Source: Prototheca cutis
Lineage: Eukaryota > Chlorophyta > Trebouxiophyceae > Chlorellales > Chlorellaceae
Length of the DNA stretch: 64,000 nucleotides
Assembly: GCA_002897115.2 (NCBI GenBank)
Contig: BCIH01000011.1
Span: forward strand, 466,804-530,803
Reading direction: 5' to 3'
The notes under the pieces were generated by a model that saw only the letters and a program-made list of their open reading frames with translations, was not told where the DNA came from and did not search any database. Numbering within the stretch: the stretch's first letter is position 1; the number at the start of each line of letters is the position of its first letter. The position numbers and the translations under genes were made by a program. This document shows, piece after piece, positions 11,076 through 22,012 of the stretch.

Positions 11076-13645
11076 TCACATGTAGAGTCCCTCGGGGCCA
11101 CCCTCCTTCTTCTTGTACATGACCTTCTCCTTGGCCTTGACAAAGTCGGTCTGGGTGACGCGCATGCGGCGTTCGCGCAGGGCGAGCAGCCCCGCTTCAG
11201 TGCACATGGCCTTGATGTCGGCGCCCGATAGCTCGTCCTTGGCTGCGACAAAGGTCTCGACGTCGACGTCATCGGCCAGGGCCATGCGGCCCGTGTGGAT
11301 GGAGAAGATGCGGCGCTTGGTCCGGATGTCGGGCAGTGGGAATTCGATCTTGCGGTCGATGCGCCCGGGCCGGATGAGGGCCGGGTCCAGGGAATCGATG
11401 CGGTTGGTCGCCATGATGACCTTGACGTCGCTCAGCGCGTCAAACCCGTCCAGCTGGTTGAGCAGCTCGAGCATCGTGCGCTGGATCTCACGCTCACCGC
11501 CAGAGTGCGCTTCGTAACGCTTGGTCCCCACCGCGTCAATCTCGTCTGCGGAATGGCGGCATGCACGTGGGTGCGGGTGATGGTGGGCGGGAAGCGCAAG
11601 CAACCAAAGTCACCCCGTCGACGTGACAAACTGAGCACGGTGCAGCGCCCCCTCCCTCCACCTAAAAACCAAATAAAAAAGATGCACCGATGAAGACGAT
11701 GCTGGGGGACAGCTCGTCGGCGGTGCGGAAGAGTTCGCGCACGAGCTTGGGTCCGTCGCCCAGGTACTTTTGAATCAACTCGCTGCCCACCACGCGCAGG
11801 AAGGAGGCCGATGTGGAGTTGGCCACGGCCTTGGCCAGCAACGTCTTGCCCGTGCCGGGCTCACCATACAGGATGACGCCCTGCATTGTTGCGGTTTGAT
11901 GTGCGCTTTCTTGTTGAGGAATGGTTGCGGGAGCATGGGGTCAACGTGACCACAGACATGGAACAGTCCCGCACAATACCCACACCGCACCCCTCCAACC
12001 AGCCACCACCGTCCCCGGGCATGCATGTCACACAGCACCACGGGCCGCCCCACCTTGGGAGGCTTGATGCCAATGTCCTCGTAGAGCTCGGGGTGGGTGA
12101 GTGGCAGCTCCACGGCTTCCTTAATCTCCTGTCGATGAGGCATCGGGAGGCAAGACTGGCTGATGCAGGTCATGTCCACGGCAGCAATCAAAGGTGCCCC
12201 AGTTCCACACCCATGCTCCTATCTTGGGAACAACCAACCAGAGCAGGCCGCCCAAACTGACCTGGATCTGTGTGTCAAGCCCTCCAACGTCGGCGTACGT
12301 CTCCGTTGGAGCATGCTCCACTTTCATCACCGACACCGCGGGGTCAGACTCATCTGTCAGCAAGCCAACCACGTGCATGCCCTGTGTCAGGGGGTGGTAT
12401 TACGGGGGCCAAAGAGGCGGTGGTGAATGAGGGTTGCTTCCTGATTCACAGCGAGACTGGGTCAAGACAGAGTGCCCTCTGGACCATGGCTGTGCAGAGC
12501 ACGTCACCCAGAGGCAATGACTGATGGCTGCTTGTGACTGCAGGCAACACCAACGGACATACCACACCAGGCAGCTGAGATCATCCTTCACCACACATCC
12601 CCACCCCAAACCATCTCTCCAACCCCCGTCACAACAAAACACAACACATCCCAGTGCACCTTGTTGTGCAGCAGAACGGTGCACCCCGGCTCCAGCTGTG
12701 TCTTGTCCACAAACGACATGACGTTGACATAGTACTCTGGGCCCGAAGAACAGGACACGATGCCGTGGCTGCAAAGGCAGAGATTTATTATTTATTATTC
12801 TTATTTTTTCCCCCGCGGTGTTGGCTACAGATCGCTAAATGCCCTTTCCGTACGCTGCCATCTTCCCGAACCACCAGCAGCACACTCCACTGCGCGGCAC
12901 GACCACGGCAACCCACCACGTACACAACCCAAGCTACCCCTCCCCACTTCCATTCCCAGCTGCCCAGCACGACAACACTCACTTTTCATCGATGAGCTCC
13001 TCTAGCGTACCAACTGCCAGCGGCGACCCCCGGAGGTCGTCCACCTGCTTGACAGTGGTGGGCAGCGGACGGATGCTGTGTGCGCTCAAACATCGCATGA
13101 ACCTACTGACCATTCTTGCATGCAACGTGCACCACCCGCCATGTCCAGAGAGACAAGACACGGCAAGCCGCCGGGCCAAATCTCGGCGCATTTGACCGAC
13201 CTTGTTGCGGTTCTCTTCGTTCCGCTCCTCGAGCGGCGCCAGACGCTCCTGGTTGGTCACGTACTCTTCCTCCAGCAAGAGCCAGTCCTTGACCCGCTCC
13301 AGCTTCAGCAGTCGGAGCTTGCACTTGCTGGTGGGGACCACAGCGGGAAGCTTGCTGCCCAGGGTGGCGCCGGGCCCCTTCTTCCTCTGTTTCTTGCCCA
13401 CCCGCGGGGGAGGAATCGGGGGCTCATACTTCTTCTTCTTTTCCTGTGGATGAAGTGGAAGCAAGCGCATGGTGTGTGCCTGTCCTGGACGATCGCAGCC
13501 GAGGACAGTCATGGACGGGGGCCCCCCTCCCGTCTCTCTCACATCCCCGATCAGGCAGGTAACCCGCCGGATGCCCTACCTGGCCGCCCGGCTGATCCCC
13601 GGGACCTCCTTGCCCTGATCCGGGGGCGCTCTGGTTCTGCCCCAT
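11076..13645 (-). CDS. RPT2: 26S proteasome regulatory ATPase RPT2
   Basis: AAA+ subunit of the proteasome base that unfolds ubiquitinated substrates and helps open the 20S gate. There are eight exons: 13580-13645, 13201-13443, 12983-13044, 12660-12768, 12262-12381, 12054-12128, 11688-11880 and 11076-11545, all in phase, giving about 445 residues (human 440). The N-terminus MGQNQS matches the N-myristoylated start of RPT2. A coiled coil follows ([20 protein letters not shown]). The Walker A is GEPGTGKT and the Walker B region is SIVFIDEIDAVG. The SRH reads [19 protein letters not shown]. The C-terminus is GLYM, a hydrophobic-Tyr-X tail like the gate-opening motif, with Met where Leu is usual. 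The gene is head to head with the NNF1-like gene. Confidence 0.96.
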
Positions 13646-14005
13646 GCCCTCTGCTGTGGGGCCGCGCCGCTAGCAATCCCCAGGCACCGAGCGTCGTGGG
13701 GCCCCGAGTGATCCTGCAGTCACAACAGCCGGCACGACCCGTCTCACTCTCTCCCTAGCAATAATATCCCCAATCACAAAGATGTCCATGAACTGTTTTG
13801 ATCAAACGCCATCCATCCATGCTCGAGAAGGCCATCTCACTGGGCTGAGAGTGGCCTGGACTCTGCCCAATGCTGTGCTCAGAGCGGTCAGGAAAATCAC
13901 GTTTGGAATTTCAGACTTGCAGCTCGGCACAGTCGCCCCGACAGAGACTCTTCGCATGCAACGACAAGGTGCGCATTACGTTTTTCCATTCTATTCAGTC
14001 TCGCC
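13646..14005. promoter_or_regulatory. Shared promoter region of RPT2 and NNF1-like genes
   Basis: A 360-base gap between two divergent start codons. It must contain both 5' UTRs and both promoters. I see no coding frame and no clear core motif. Confidence 0.45.
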
Positions 14006-14912
14006 ATGGATCCGACGAGCCCAAGGGTGCATGGCCAGCCCCGTGAGGGACGGCGAATCAGCGCGCTGGCAGACGCCTACAACAGCAGCATCAGACACGC
14101 CCTGCGGGGGCTGGACGAGGAGCAGTTTACGGAGTGCTTTCCAGATACAAGAATGGAGCTCCTGGAAATTCTATGGGAGGGGTATCGACAGGTACAATGC
14201 TGGGATTTGGGTGCGAAGATTGATGGGAACACTGGGTTCGACCCCTGCCTGTGGTGGTGGTGGCGGTCACCCGAGAAGGCCCCTGGACAAGAGCCCCGGC
14301 CACTCGCCAACGCCCGGCTTTTCGCAGGTGCTGCACGCCTCCCGGGTGCACATAGAGTCAGAATTTGACACGATCTGCGAGGAGACGCTGCTGACAGACA
14401 AGCTGCATCAGTTGGAAGAGCTCTGTGAAGCCCAGGGCATCGCCGATGGGGATGCCGATGCCAAGTGAGTCTGGTACTCCGGTATCGAGTGGTCCGTGGG
14501 TGGTGTCATTTATCCATTGAATAAAGAAGAAGATGCTGTTGATTCACAGTGGCAGTGTGCCATCCCCTCCATCTTGCTGTCTCCATCCCATTTTCTAATC
14601 CCGCTCATCTTCCCTTCACTCCACCCAAGGCCAGCGGAGGGCGGCTGCGCCGGTCCGACGCAGGCCGTGCGCGCCGCACTGCTGGCGGCCCGGCGGGCAG
14701 AGATCGCGCAGCTGGAAGCCATCCTGGCCACGGCCGCCGCGAGGCGTGCGGAGCTGGAGGCGTCTCTGGACAAGCGTGTGCAGGAACTGGAAAGCGCGGC
14801 GAGAAGCATGCGCGCCCTGGCGGTGCACGACACAAACGTTGCCCGCGCTGCGCTCTCCTGGGAGAACCAGAAAGTCGCGCGCTGTGCTGCCCCCGTCACG
14901 GGAGCAGAGTGA
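14006..14912 (+). CDS. Probable NNF1/PMF1-like subunit of the MIS12 kinetochore complex
   Basis: NNF1 (PMF1) pairs with MIS12 to link centromeric chromatin to the NDC80 complex. Three exons, 14006-14191, 14328-14464 and 14630-14912, keep phase and give 201 residues, close to human PMF1 (205). The N-terminal half reads ALADAYNSSIRHALRGLDEE and LLEILWEGYRQVL, then SEFDTICEETLLTDKLHQLE. This is the family pattern of a short helical head, a linker and an acidic helix ending in the L..LEEL block. The C-terminal half is a long Ala/Glu/Arg-rich coiled coil from about residue 115 to 180. The assignment rests on weak pattern similarity and length, as these proteins diverge fast. Another small coiled-coil protein is the alternative. 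Confidence 0.5.
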
Positions 14913-15171
14913 GCGGCTATTTATTCGTGTCGTCCTGGAACCTGTACCATCACAAATTTTTGCTTGGACCACCTCACAACTCCTGATGATGATTCGTCCT
15001 GACTGTGACAACGCACACACACAGCACATGTGGAGTATTATATATCCGTTCCAAGGGCCGGGGGGGTTCTTTTGTGGTGGGAAAGGTCCTACAGGGGGCA
15101 ACGTCATTGGGCCCCCTGCTGGCTGATGCTCTGACCCTTGTATGTCGCAGGCCGGGATGAATCGAATCGAA
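14913..15171. other. Convergent 3' ends of NNF1-like and RPA1 genes
   Basis: Only 259 bases separate the two stop codons. No gene is seen; both 3' UTRs must fit here or overlap. Confidence 0.5.
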
Positions 15172-18100
15172 TCAGGCAAAGTCCAGGCGCTGGACCAGGT
15201 CCAGCGATCCAGTGCCCATGGCAACAGGCGCGCCCAAGACGATGCGAGATGCCGGCGAGGTCAGCGTGTCCACATCGCCGTGCAGCGTAGAAGAAACCAG
15301 GAACGATGCCGCTGTCTCAAAGGTCACCTTGAGGAAGGGCGAGGTCGAGGCCGAGATACCNATGCGGTTGCACGGCCGGTACCCACCCTGCATCATTGAG
15401 CGTTGGAGGGCGGATGGGATTGTCAGTAATTGACGCGATTTGGCGACCTTGCTTGAACGGGGCAAACACCAAATTCATAGGAAGCGCCATGACGTCTCCA
15501 GCCCACACACACGCGCGCGCGCACACACAGACCCAAAAATCCCTTCAACTCCACGCACCAGGTGGGTCATGTAATCGGCGATCAGGGACAGGTGTCTCGG
15601 GTCGACGCCGATGCCGTAAGCTCCGAAGACGGCCGAAGCTTCCCGCATGATTGTGGCGCGCGCGGCCTCGACGCCGTACGTCTCCAGCATGGCCGCGGGA
15701 GAATTGCAGTACAGCGCGTCCACATCCACGATGTCAGCGGTGCCAAAGGCCGCTAGCAGGTTGATGCCGTCGGTCTGCACGCTGGCGGGGGCTCCGCGCT
15801 GCGCGTCGATGACGTAACACTTTGTGATTCCCGGCGTGCCGCGCAGCACAACGGCCGCCGCGACGCGCTCCGCCACCTCGCGAATCAGCAGCTTGGGCGC
15901 CGTCAGCGCAAGGTGCAGTTTGACCGCGCAGCTTCTCGTACCCCGGTCCACAATCACACCCCCGGCCAGCTCCGCATCGTGCTGTTCAGGCTTCTTTCCC
16001 TGTTTCTTGGATGCCGCCGCCGGCTCACTGGTCTTTTCCTGCTGGTTGTTAGTATCCGCAGGTGCATCGTTTGCGGGGGGAGCCTGCTCCTCCTCGTCGT
16101 CCTCGTCAGCGACGCCTTCGCGGCGATCGGCCATGGCGCGCGCCGCGGCGGCGATCAGAGCGTCGTCCTCGTCGCCGGCATCGTAGGTGGCATGCTCGCC
16201 CCGGCCCTGACCAAACTGCGTCTTGCCTTCTTCGTCCTCGGACTCGGACGCGTCGTCCGCGTGCCGCGTGGCTCGCCCCGCGCCCGTGCCCTGCTCGGCA
16301 TCGAGACGCGCTTCGTCGCCAGCTGCGTCAGTACCACCAGCGGCACCAGCACGGGAAGGCAGCGCGCCTTCTTCGCCGGCCAGGGCAGATAAAGACACGG
16401 CGGCGACGGCGCCGCCCTCCCCCGTCGACGCACGGCGCGCCTCGCTGCGGACGGCAGCGTGGAATTTCGTGACGAATTGGGCCTTGAAGCATGCTGCCAG
16501 CTCGTCAAAGGTGACATTGAGTTCCGGTGGGTAAGCTGTTTCGGGGTGGAAGTGCAGCGTGACGGTTACCACCCTGGCCCTCGCGCCGTCCATGACCGAG
16601 CTTCGGGCCAACATGTTTTCCTCGACGTCCAGACCCGCCAGCGCTTCGGCCAGGAGAATGCGCCGCATGCGGCCCACCAGGGTGGCAGCGCCGGAGGCGC
16701 CCGCCCCCCCGACCACGGGCATGGTCATGACAGGCGTGGCAATCGACGCCGACGCAGTCATGAGAATCTCACGCAGGCGCGGGATTCCCAGCGTCACATT
16801 AGCCTCGCCGCGGCCCGCCATGTGGAACGTGTTGAGCGTCATCTGCGTGCTCGGCTCGCCGATCGACTGCGCGGCCAGGACGCCAACTGCCTCGCCTGGG
16901 GCCGCCTGGCATGCCTGGAACCGCAGCTGCATCAGCCGCACGAAATCCATCGCGTCCAGCGGCGTATAGCTCCATTTAGAACCCGTCGAGCGCGCCTCGA
17001 CGAGCTTGTCGGAAGATGCACCATACAAACGGTCCATCTCCTCTGCTGGCGCAGGGGGCCGCAGCCCGCCCCCAAACACCGCGCCCACTAAAGCAGCTTG
17101 GAATCCTTCCGACGTAACGCCCAACACATTGTGCGACTCGGTCGCATCGATAGGCAGCACCGTCGCTTTTGATGATGACGACTGGGCGACGGTCGCGTCG
17201 TCGTCGCCAGCATGCTTGCCGTCCTTTTTCTTGTCCTTCTTCTTCTTCTTCTTCTTCGATGACGATGCCTCGTCAGCAGCAGGTGGAGCTGGAGCAGCAT
17301 CACTACCAGGCCCCTCCAGGAGGGCCCGGCTCCAGGCGCGGACATCGCGGTCGGCGGCAGCTTGGCGCTCGGCTGCACCCCGAGAAACGGCGTGGCCCAA
17401 AGCAGCAGGGGCCCCTAGCGCGCGGCCCAGCTGTGGCATGTTGTAGTAGAAGAACGGCAGCGTGCGCAGGCAGCCCGTCTGAGTGGTGTCGGTTCCGTCT
17501 TCGCCGTAGGCAAACTGAACGACGGATGCATCGGTGTCGTCCCGGACCGTGCCATCGTAACCCACACGCAGTGGCTCCAGGTTCTTCACCATGCAGCGCT
17601 GGATGTAGCCCGAGCGTGAGGTCTTGACCGTCGTGTCGACCAGGCCCTCACGCCCGGCCATGCAGTGGAAGTAGTACTCCTGCGGGCGCAGGCCCGTCAG
17701 GAACCGGTCGGCAACAAAGCCGCCCGAACGTGCGCCGACATCGTAGGGTGCAAAGCACGGTAGAGTCTTGCCCGAAGCCATTCGCGGCACACGCCGGCCT
17801 TCCAGCTCCTGCTGGCCCAGCAGGCACGAGATCTGGGAGAAGTTGACCACCGACCCTTTCGCGCCTGTCACCGTCATCAGTGCCATCATGTTGTGCCGGA
17901 AGGGCTTGGCCTGCCCGCCGGGCAAGCATGCNCGGACGACGTCGCTCGACAGCGGATGCATCGCGCCCGAAGACTTCATGTCCAGCAGGGCACCGGTGTC
18001 AGGGTTTGACCTGAATCGTTCCCGCAGCTGCTCCCTGACGCCCAGTTCCGCNGCCACAAACGCCGCCTCGACTGGCAGGCCCGCGGCCACGAGCGGTTCG

Positions 18101-21100
18101 GCACGCGGGGGCCCGAGCAGGCCTGCCGCCGCCTCCAGGCACCGCACGTCGGCGGTGGTCAGCAGCTCGGCACGCTCCCGCTCCGCAGCATCCACCAAAC
18201 GCACGTCAGACATACCGCAGGTGAAGCCAAAGCGCTGCAGGAACCCTGTGAACAACCTGGACAGACTGGCCGTCAGCAGCGAAGTCCGCTCCGCGCCGTA
18301 GAGTTCGTGGAAAAGGTGCAGGAGCCCGTGCTTGCCAAAGCAGTTTTTGTCGACGCAGCCGGTCAGGAGATGGTTGTGCCGGATGAGCAGCTTGCCCTCG
18401 CCCGACCCGCGGCCGTAGGTCTCGACGGGAACCTTTGTGGACGTGGAAAGCGAGAATGGCAGCGCGTCGCGCGTGTAGTGCATGAGCACCGCCGTCAGGA
18501 CCTGCTTGCCCGTCCACAGCGGCTCTGGCTTGAGCAGCGCAGGGGGCGCCAGCCACACCTCCCAGCTCCCCGCGCAGTCGCCGACGACGGCCTCGTACAC
18601 CAGCGAGCAGTAGTCGCGGCGGGAGAAGAAACGGTCGCGCATGGTAAGGAGTGTACCCGACACGATGTGGTCTTGGATGAGCCCGCGCAGCGGCTTGCCG
18701 TCGGTGGGCACGAAGAACTGGCGGTCGGCGTGCACGATGTTGTAGCCCTCGGCCCGGCCCATCTGGTCCTGGGGCAGGTGCAGGTTGATCTCGTCGCCGT
18801 CGAAATCCGCGTTGAACGTGGAGCAGTTGGCATAGTGAAAGCGAATTGTGCGCTCGTCGCGCATGATGCGCGCGCGGTGGGCCATCATCCCAGGCTTGTG
18901 CAGCGTCGGCTGGCGGTTGGTCAGCAGCAGGTCGCCGTCCTCCATCGACCGGTACACTACCTTGCACCCGCCAAACTCCGCCAGCCCCGGGTGCGCCAGC
19001 GCCGCCGGGTCCACCGCACCCGTCCGCCACTTGGACGCTGACGCCGGAGTCGTTGCAGCAGCACCAAGCACGCTGCCATCTGCCGTACCGGCCTCGGCAG
19101 CACCGCCTGCGCTGCGTGCCGACGCCCGGCCGCTGGCGTGGAGTTGGGAATAGAGCCGCCTCGCGACGGCCTCGCGCGAGGCCGGGTCGTCACGCAGCAT
19201 GAGCAGGCGCCCCCGCTCGTCCTCGACGGCCACGGCGCCGGGGTTGCGGCCGGGCCCGGCCATGACGGCCTCGCACAGGCGCTCCACGTTCCAGGGCGTG
19301 ACGCGTTCGGGGAACGTGAGCCGGGCCGCGATGTAGGGCGGCACGCCGATTTCCCCGCCGTTCAGATACACGTCGGGGGAAATCACTGACCGCGCGGCGA
19401 AATTCACTCGCTTGCCCATCATGTTTTTCCGAAATAGGCCTTCCTTCTTCTCCAGTTGCTGCCGGATGCCCACCGCCCCCGGCTCATTCTCGGCCGTGGT
19501 TGAGTCAATAAAAGCATTGACCGCATTCTGCATGTCCAGCCACGCACGCAGCAGCCTGCCGTCTGGGGCGCCACTGTCAGCCCCAGTGGCCGCCTCGTTG
19601 GCCAGGCGCTGGAGCTCTAGGTTCATGTTGAGAACCTTGACCAGCGTCGTGTTTTGGGCGTGCTCGTAGACCATCTCCCCGACGTGGCTCACGGGACGGA
19701 AGCGGTTGGGCGTCACGGCAACCGACTCGAGGAAAAACTCGCGGTAGCCGCTGTTCCGCGCCGCAGCCGCCTTGCCAGCCGCCACGGCCTGGTCGCGGGA
19801 ACCCGTCGACCGAAGCTGCCGCCGGCCGACGTCCGCAGGGTAAATCAGGCCCAGCAACTCGGCATTGGCCTCCCACATGCACCGCATGATCTCCATCACC
19901 TCTGCTGGAGTCAAGAATTTGGGCTGACTCATGGCCGCGGCGCTGTCCTCCTCACGAGTCGCCATGGACGAGGGCACGTTCTTGGGCTGGCGGGGCAGTT
20001 CGGCCGCGGGCACGTCCGCAACAAACACACCCTCCTCGCCGTCAATCTCCATCTTCTCAGGCTTGTCCTCGTTATGGGCGGGCTTGATGTCCTCATCGAC
20101 CTTCACGTCCTCGAGCATCGTCTGCGCCACACCGGCCGGGGCCGGGCCCGGCGGCGCGGCCAGGCCGCGCTGCAGGCGCTGCAGCGTGGGCAGTACCTCG
20201 GTACCGCGCATCTTGTTGGCCGCGGCACGCTTGGCTTGCAGGGGCATGAGGAACAGCTTGCTGTAACCCTCCTTCTTGATCGTCGGGTTGAAGGCGCCGC
20301 AGTTGGCGCACTTTTGCGTCGGCTGGCGTTTGAACAGTTCCGACACTGTGTCGATCGCGGCCTCCAGGCTCTGGCCCGTCATCGCCGCTGTAACACGGCG
20401 CGTGGGGGCGGGACCCTTGAGCACTGACGTCGGGCTGCCCGCACCGCTGGTCTCGCCATCAGACCCGCTGGTGCCGGCGTCCTCGCCCTTGTCGTCGCCT
20501 GCAGCGCGCTTCGCGCCGGCCGATGTGGATGTCTGGATGCCCTGGGCCTCCGTCAGGCGGCCCTGCAGCAGCAGCGTCAGCCGGGTGATGTACCGCTGCA
20601 CCTCCGCGTCTGCCATGCGGACCTTGAAGCAGTGCAGGCAGCTGCAGCGCAGCAGTTTGTACAGCGTCCTGTTTGGCGGGAAGAATGGGGAGGGGAGTGG
20701 GAAATGGGGTGTGAGCTGTGCAAACAGGTGCGATATCTGGAGGCACAGGCTGTCGGCAGTCTGGTTGTTTCGGGCAGGAGCAGCCATGCGGTCGTTTGTC
20801 CACGCCGACAGCGGGAGTCCCGGGACAAGAAGCATATCCAGATCTCCCGCGTGCACACACACAAGCGCAGATTCCCCAAACCCCCACCACATACAGGCAC
20901 ACGCACGTGAAAACGAGGGGGTTGTAGACTGGAACTGCCAGCTCGATGTGCCCAAAATGGCCCGGGCAGTCGGTGGTCAGGCCGCATGTCGTGCACCTGC
21001 GCAGGCAGCGTCAATAGGGATTGACGTCAAAGGCATTTCCGGTTGCCGCATTGCAAGTCAATGCAAAGTGCGCATGCCAAGTTCCTATTCTACACAACCG

Positions 21101-21495
21101 ACCGCAAGCACAATCATTCCACGCACCGCTCCCTGTAGTCCAGGGGCCCCAGGGCCGGGTCATAGAGACCCCCCTCGACAGGTGCCTTGCTGTTGTCGAA
21201 GATGATCGGGGAAACAATCTTCTTCACACTCAGCTTTCGAATCTGCGAGTGCAAAGGACAGGGTGGTCAGGTCGAGCCCAGGTAAGCAGACCGGGACCCA
21301 CGCTCGGCAACCAGCCGTCGCACGCATGACGGTGTCCTCGTCCGGCGCCAAAACGCTCACCCAACTCGACACCATCCAATCCAACAAGCCAAAATCCAAT
21401 ACTCTCTGAATTACCTCCTCATCGCTGTAGAATCCAAAGGCCACCGACCGCACTTTGGCGGTGGTGACCTCTTTGGTGTGCAGGCTGGAGTTCAT
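15172..21495 (-). CDS. RPA1: DNA-directed RNA polymerase I largest subunit (A190)
   Basis: Catalytic subunit that transcribes rRNA genes in the nucleolus. There are five exons: 21415-21495, 21127-21242, 20907-20996, 15559-20668 and 15172-15387, in phase, giving about 1870 residues. Exons 2-3 form the clamp zinc site [16 protein letters not shown]; exon 4 continues with a second Cys cluster ([10 protein letters not shown]). The Mg-binding loop is [14 protein letters not shown]. Downstream are the pore and bridge-helix regions ([20 protein letters not shown]), [20 protein letters not shown] and a C-terminal [13 protein letters not shown]. Pol I identity is supported by LGPLDYRER, by the bridge-helix sequence and by the acidic insert near 16080-16260 within the jaw. 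A Lys-rich tract (about 17210-17265) sits in another expansion segment. Ns at 15361, 17932 and 18052 each fall in a codon. The gene is head to head with poly(A) polymerase. Confidence 0.96.
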
Positions 21496-22012
21496 GGCTC
21501 CGTCACACCGCCCACATCATGCATGCAAAGCTGAAAAGCTCGCTGTAAGGCAACACAGATNAGTTGCATGTCGAGTGAGTGCAGCACACATCGCCATGTC
21601 GGGAGGAGGGGCCACCTCTGGCAGGAGCTCTCGCACATGGCGCCCGGGCGCGAGACAAGCGGGTTATCCACGAGATGACTCTCTCTTTGCCCCCCCCGCT
21701 GGTCGATGGGGACGAGGGACTCGCCTGCCTCAAACAAGCTTATCGGCCTGGCCTGCCTGCGTTCATGACGCGCCTCGCCATTCCTGTATTTTGCAATTCT
21801 TATAGNNTCGGCCCATTCCCGGTCGTCTCATGGATAGAGGGATCCTTTGATCCGTGTTCAGGAAGCAGTCACGAGGTGCAGGAAGGACGACCTGCAACCT
21901 GTGCACAGCAGGGTGATTCCTGTCCCACAGGGACTCCTGGGAGCTATGTGAGGTAATACATTCATGCAGTGAGACATTTAGCCGCAGCCGCATTTGTGTC
22001 ATCCCTGCTCCC
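21496..22012. promoter_or_regulatory. Shared promoter region of RPA1 and poly(A) polymerase genes
   Basis: A 517-base gap between divergent start codons, with Ns at 21561 and 21806-21807. No coding frame seen. Both promoters must lie here, which could couple rRNA transcription with mRNA 3'-end processing, though nothing in the sequence proves co-regulation. Confidence 0.45.

Noticed and set aside
14235..14245. GGTTCGACCCC, a match to a tRNA B box
   Set aside because: It lies in an NNF1-like intron, the flanking bases do not form a T stem and there is no acceptor stem or A box at the right distance.
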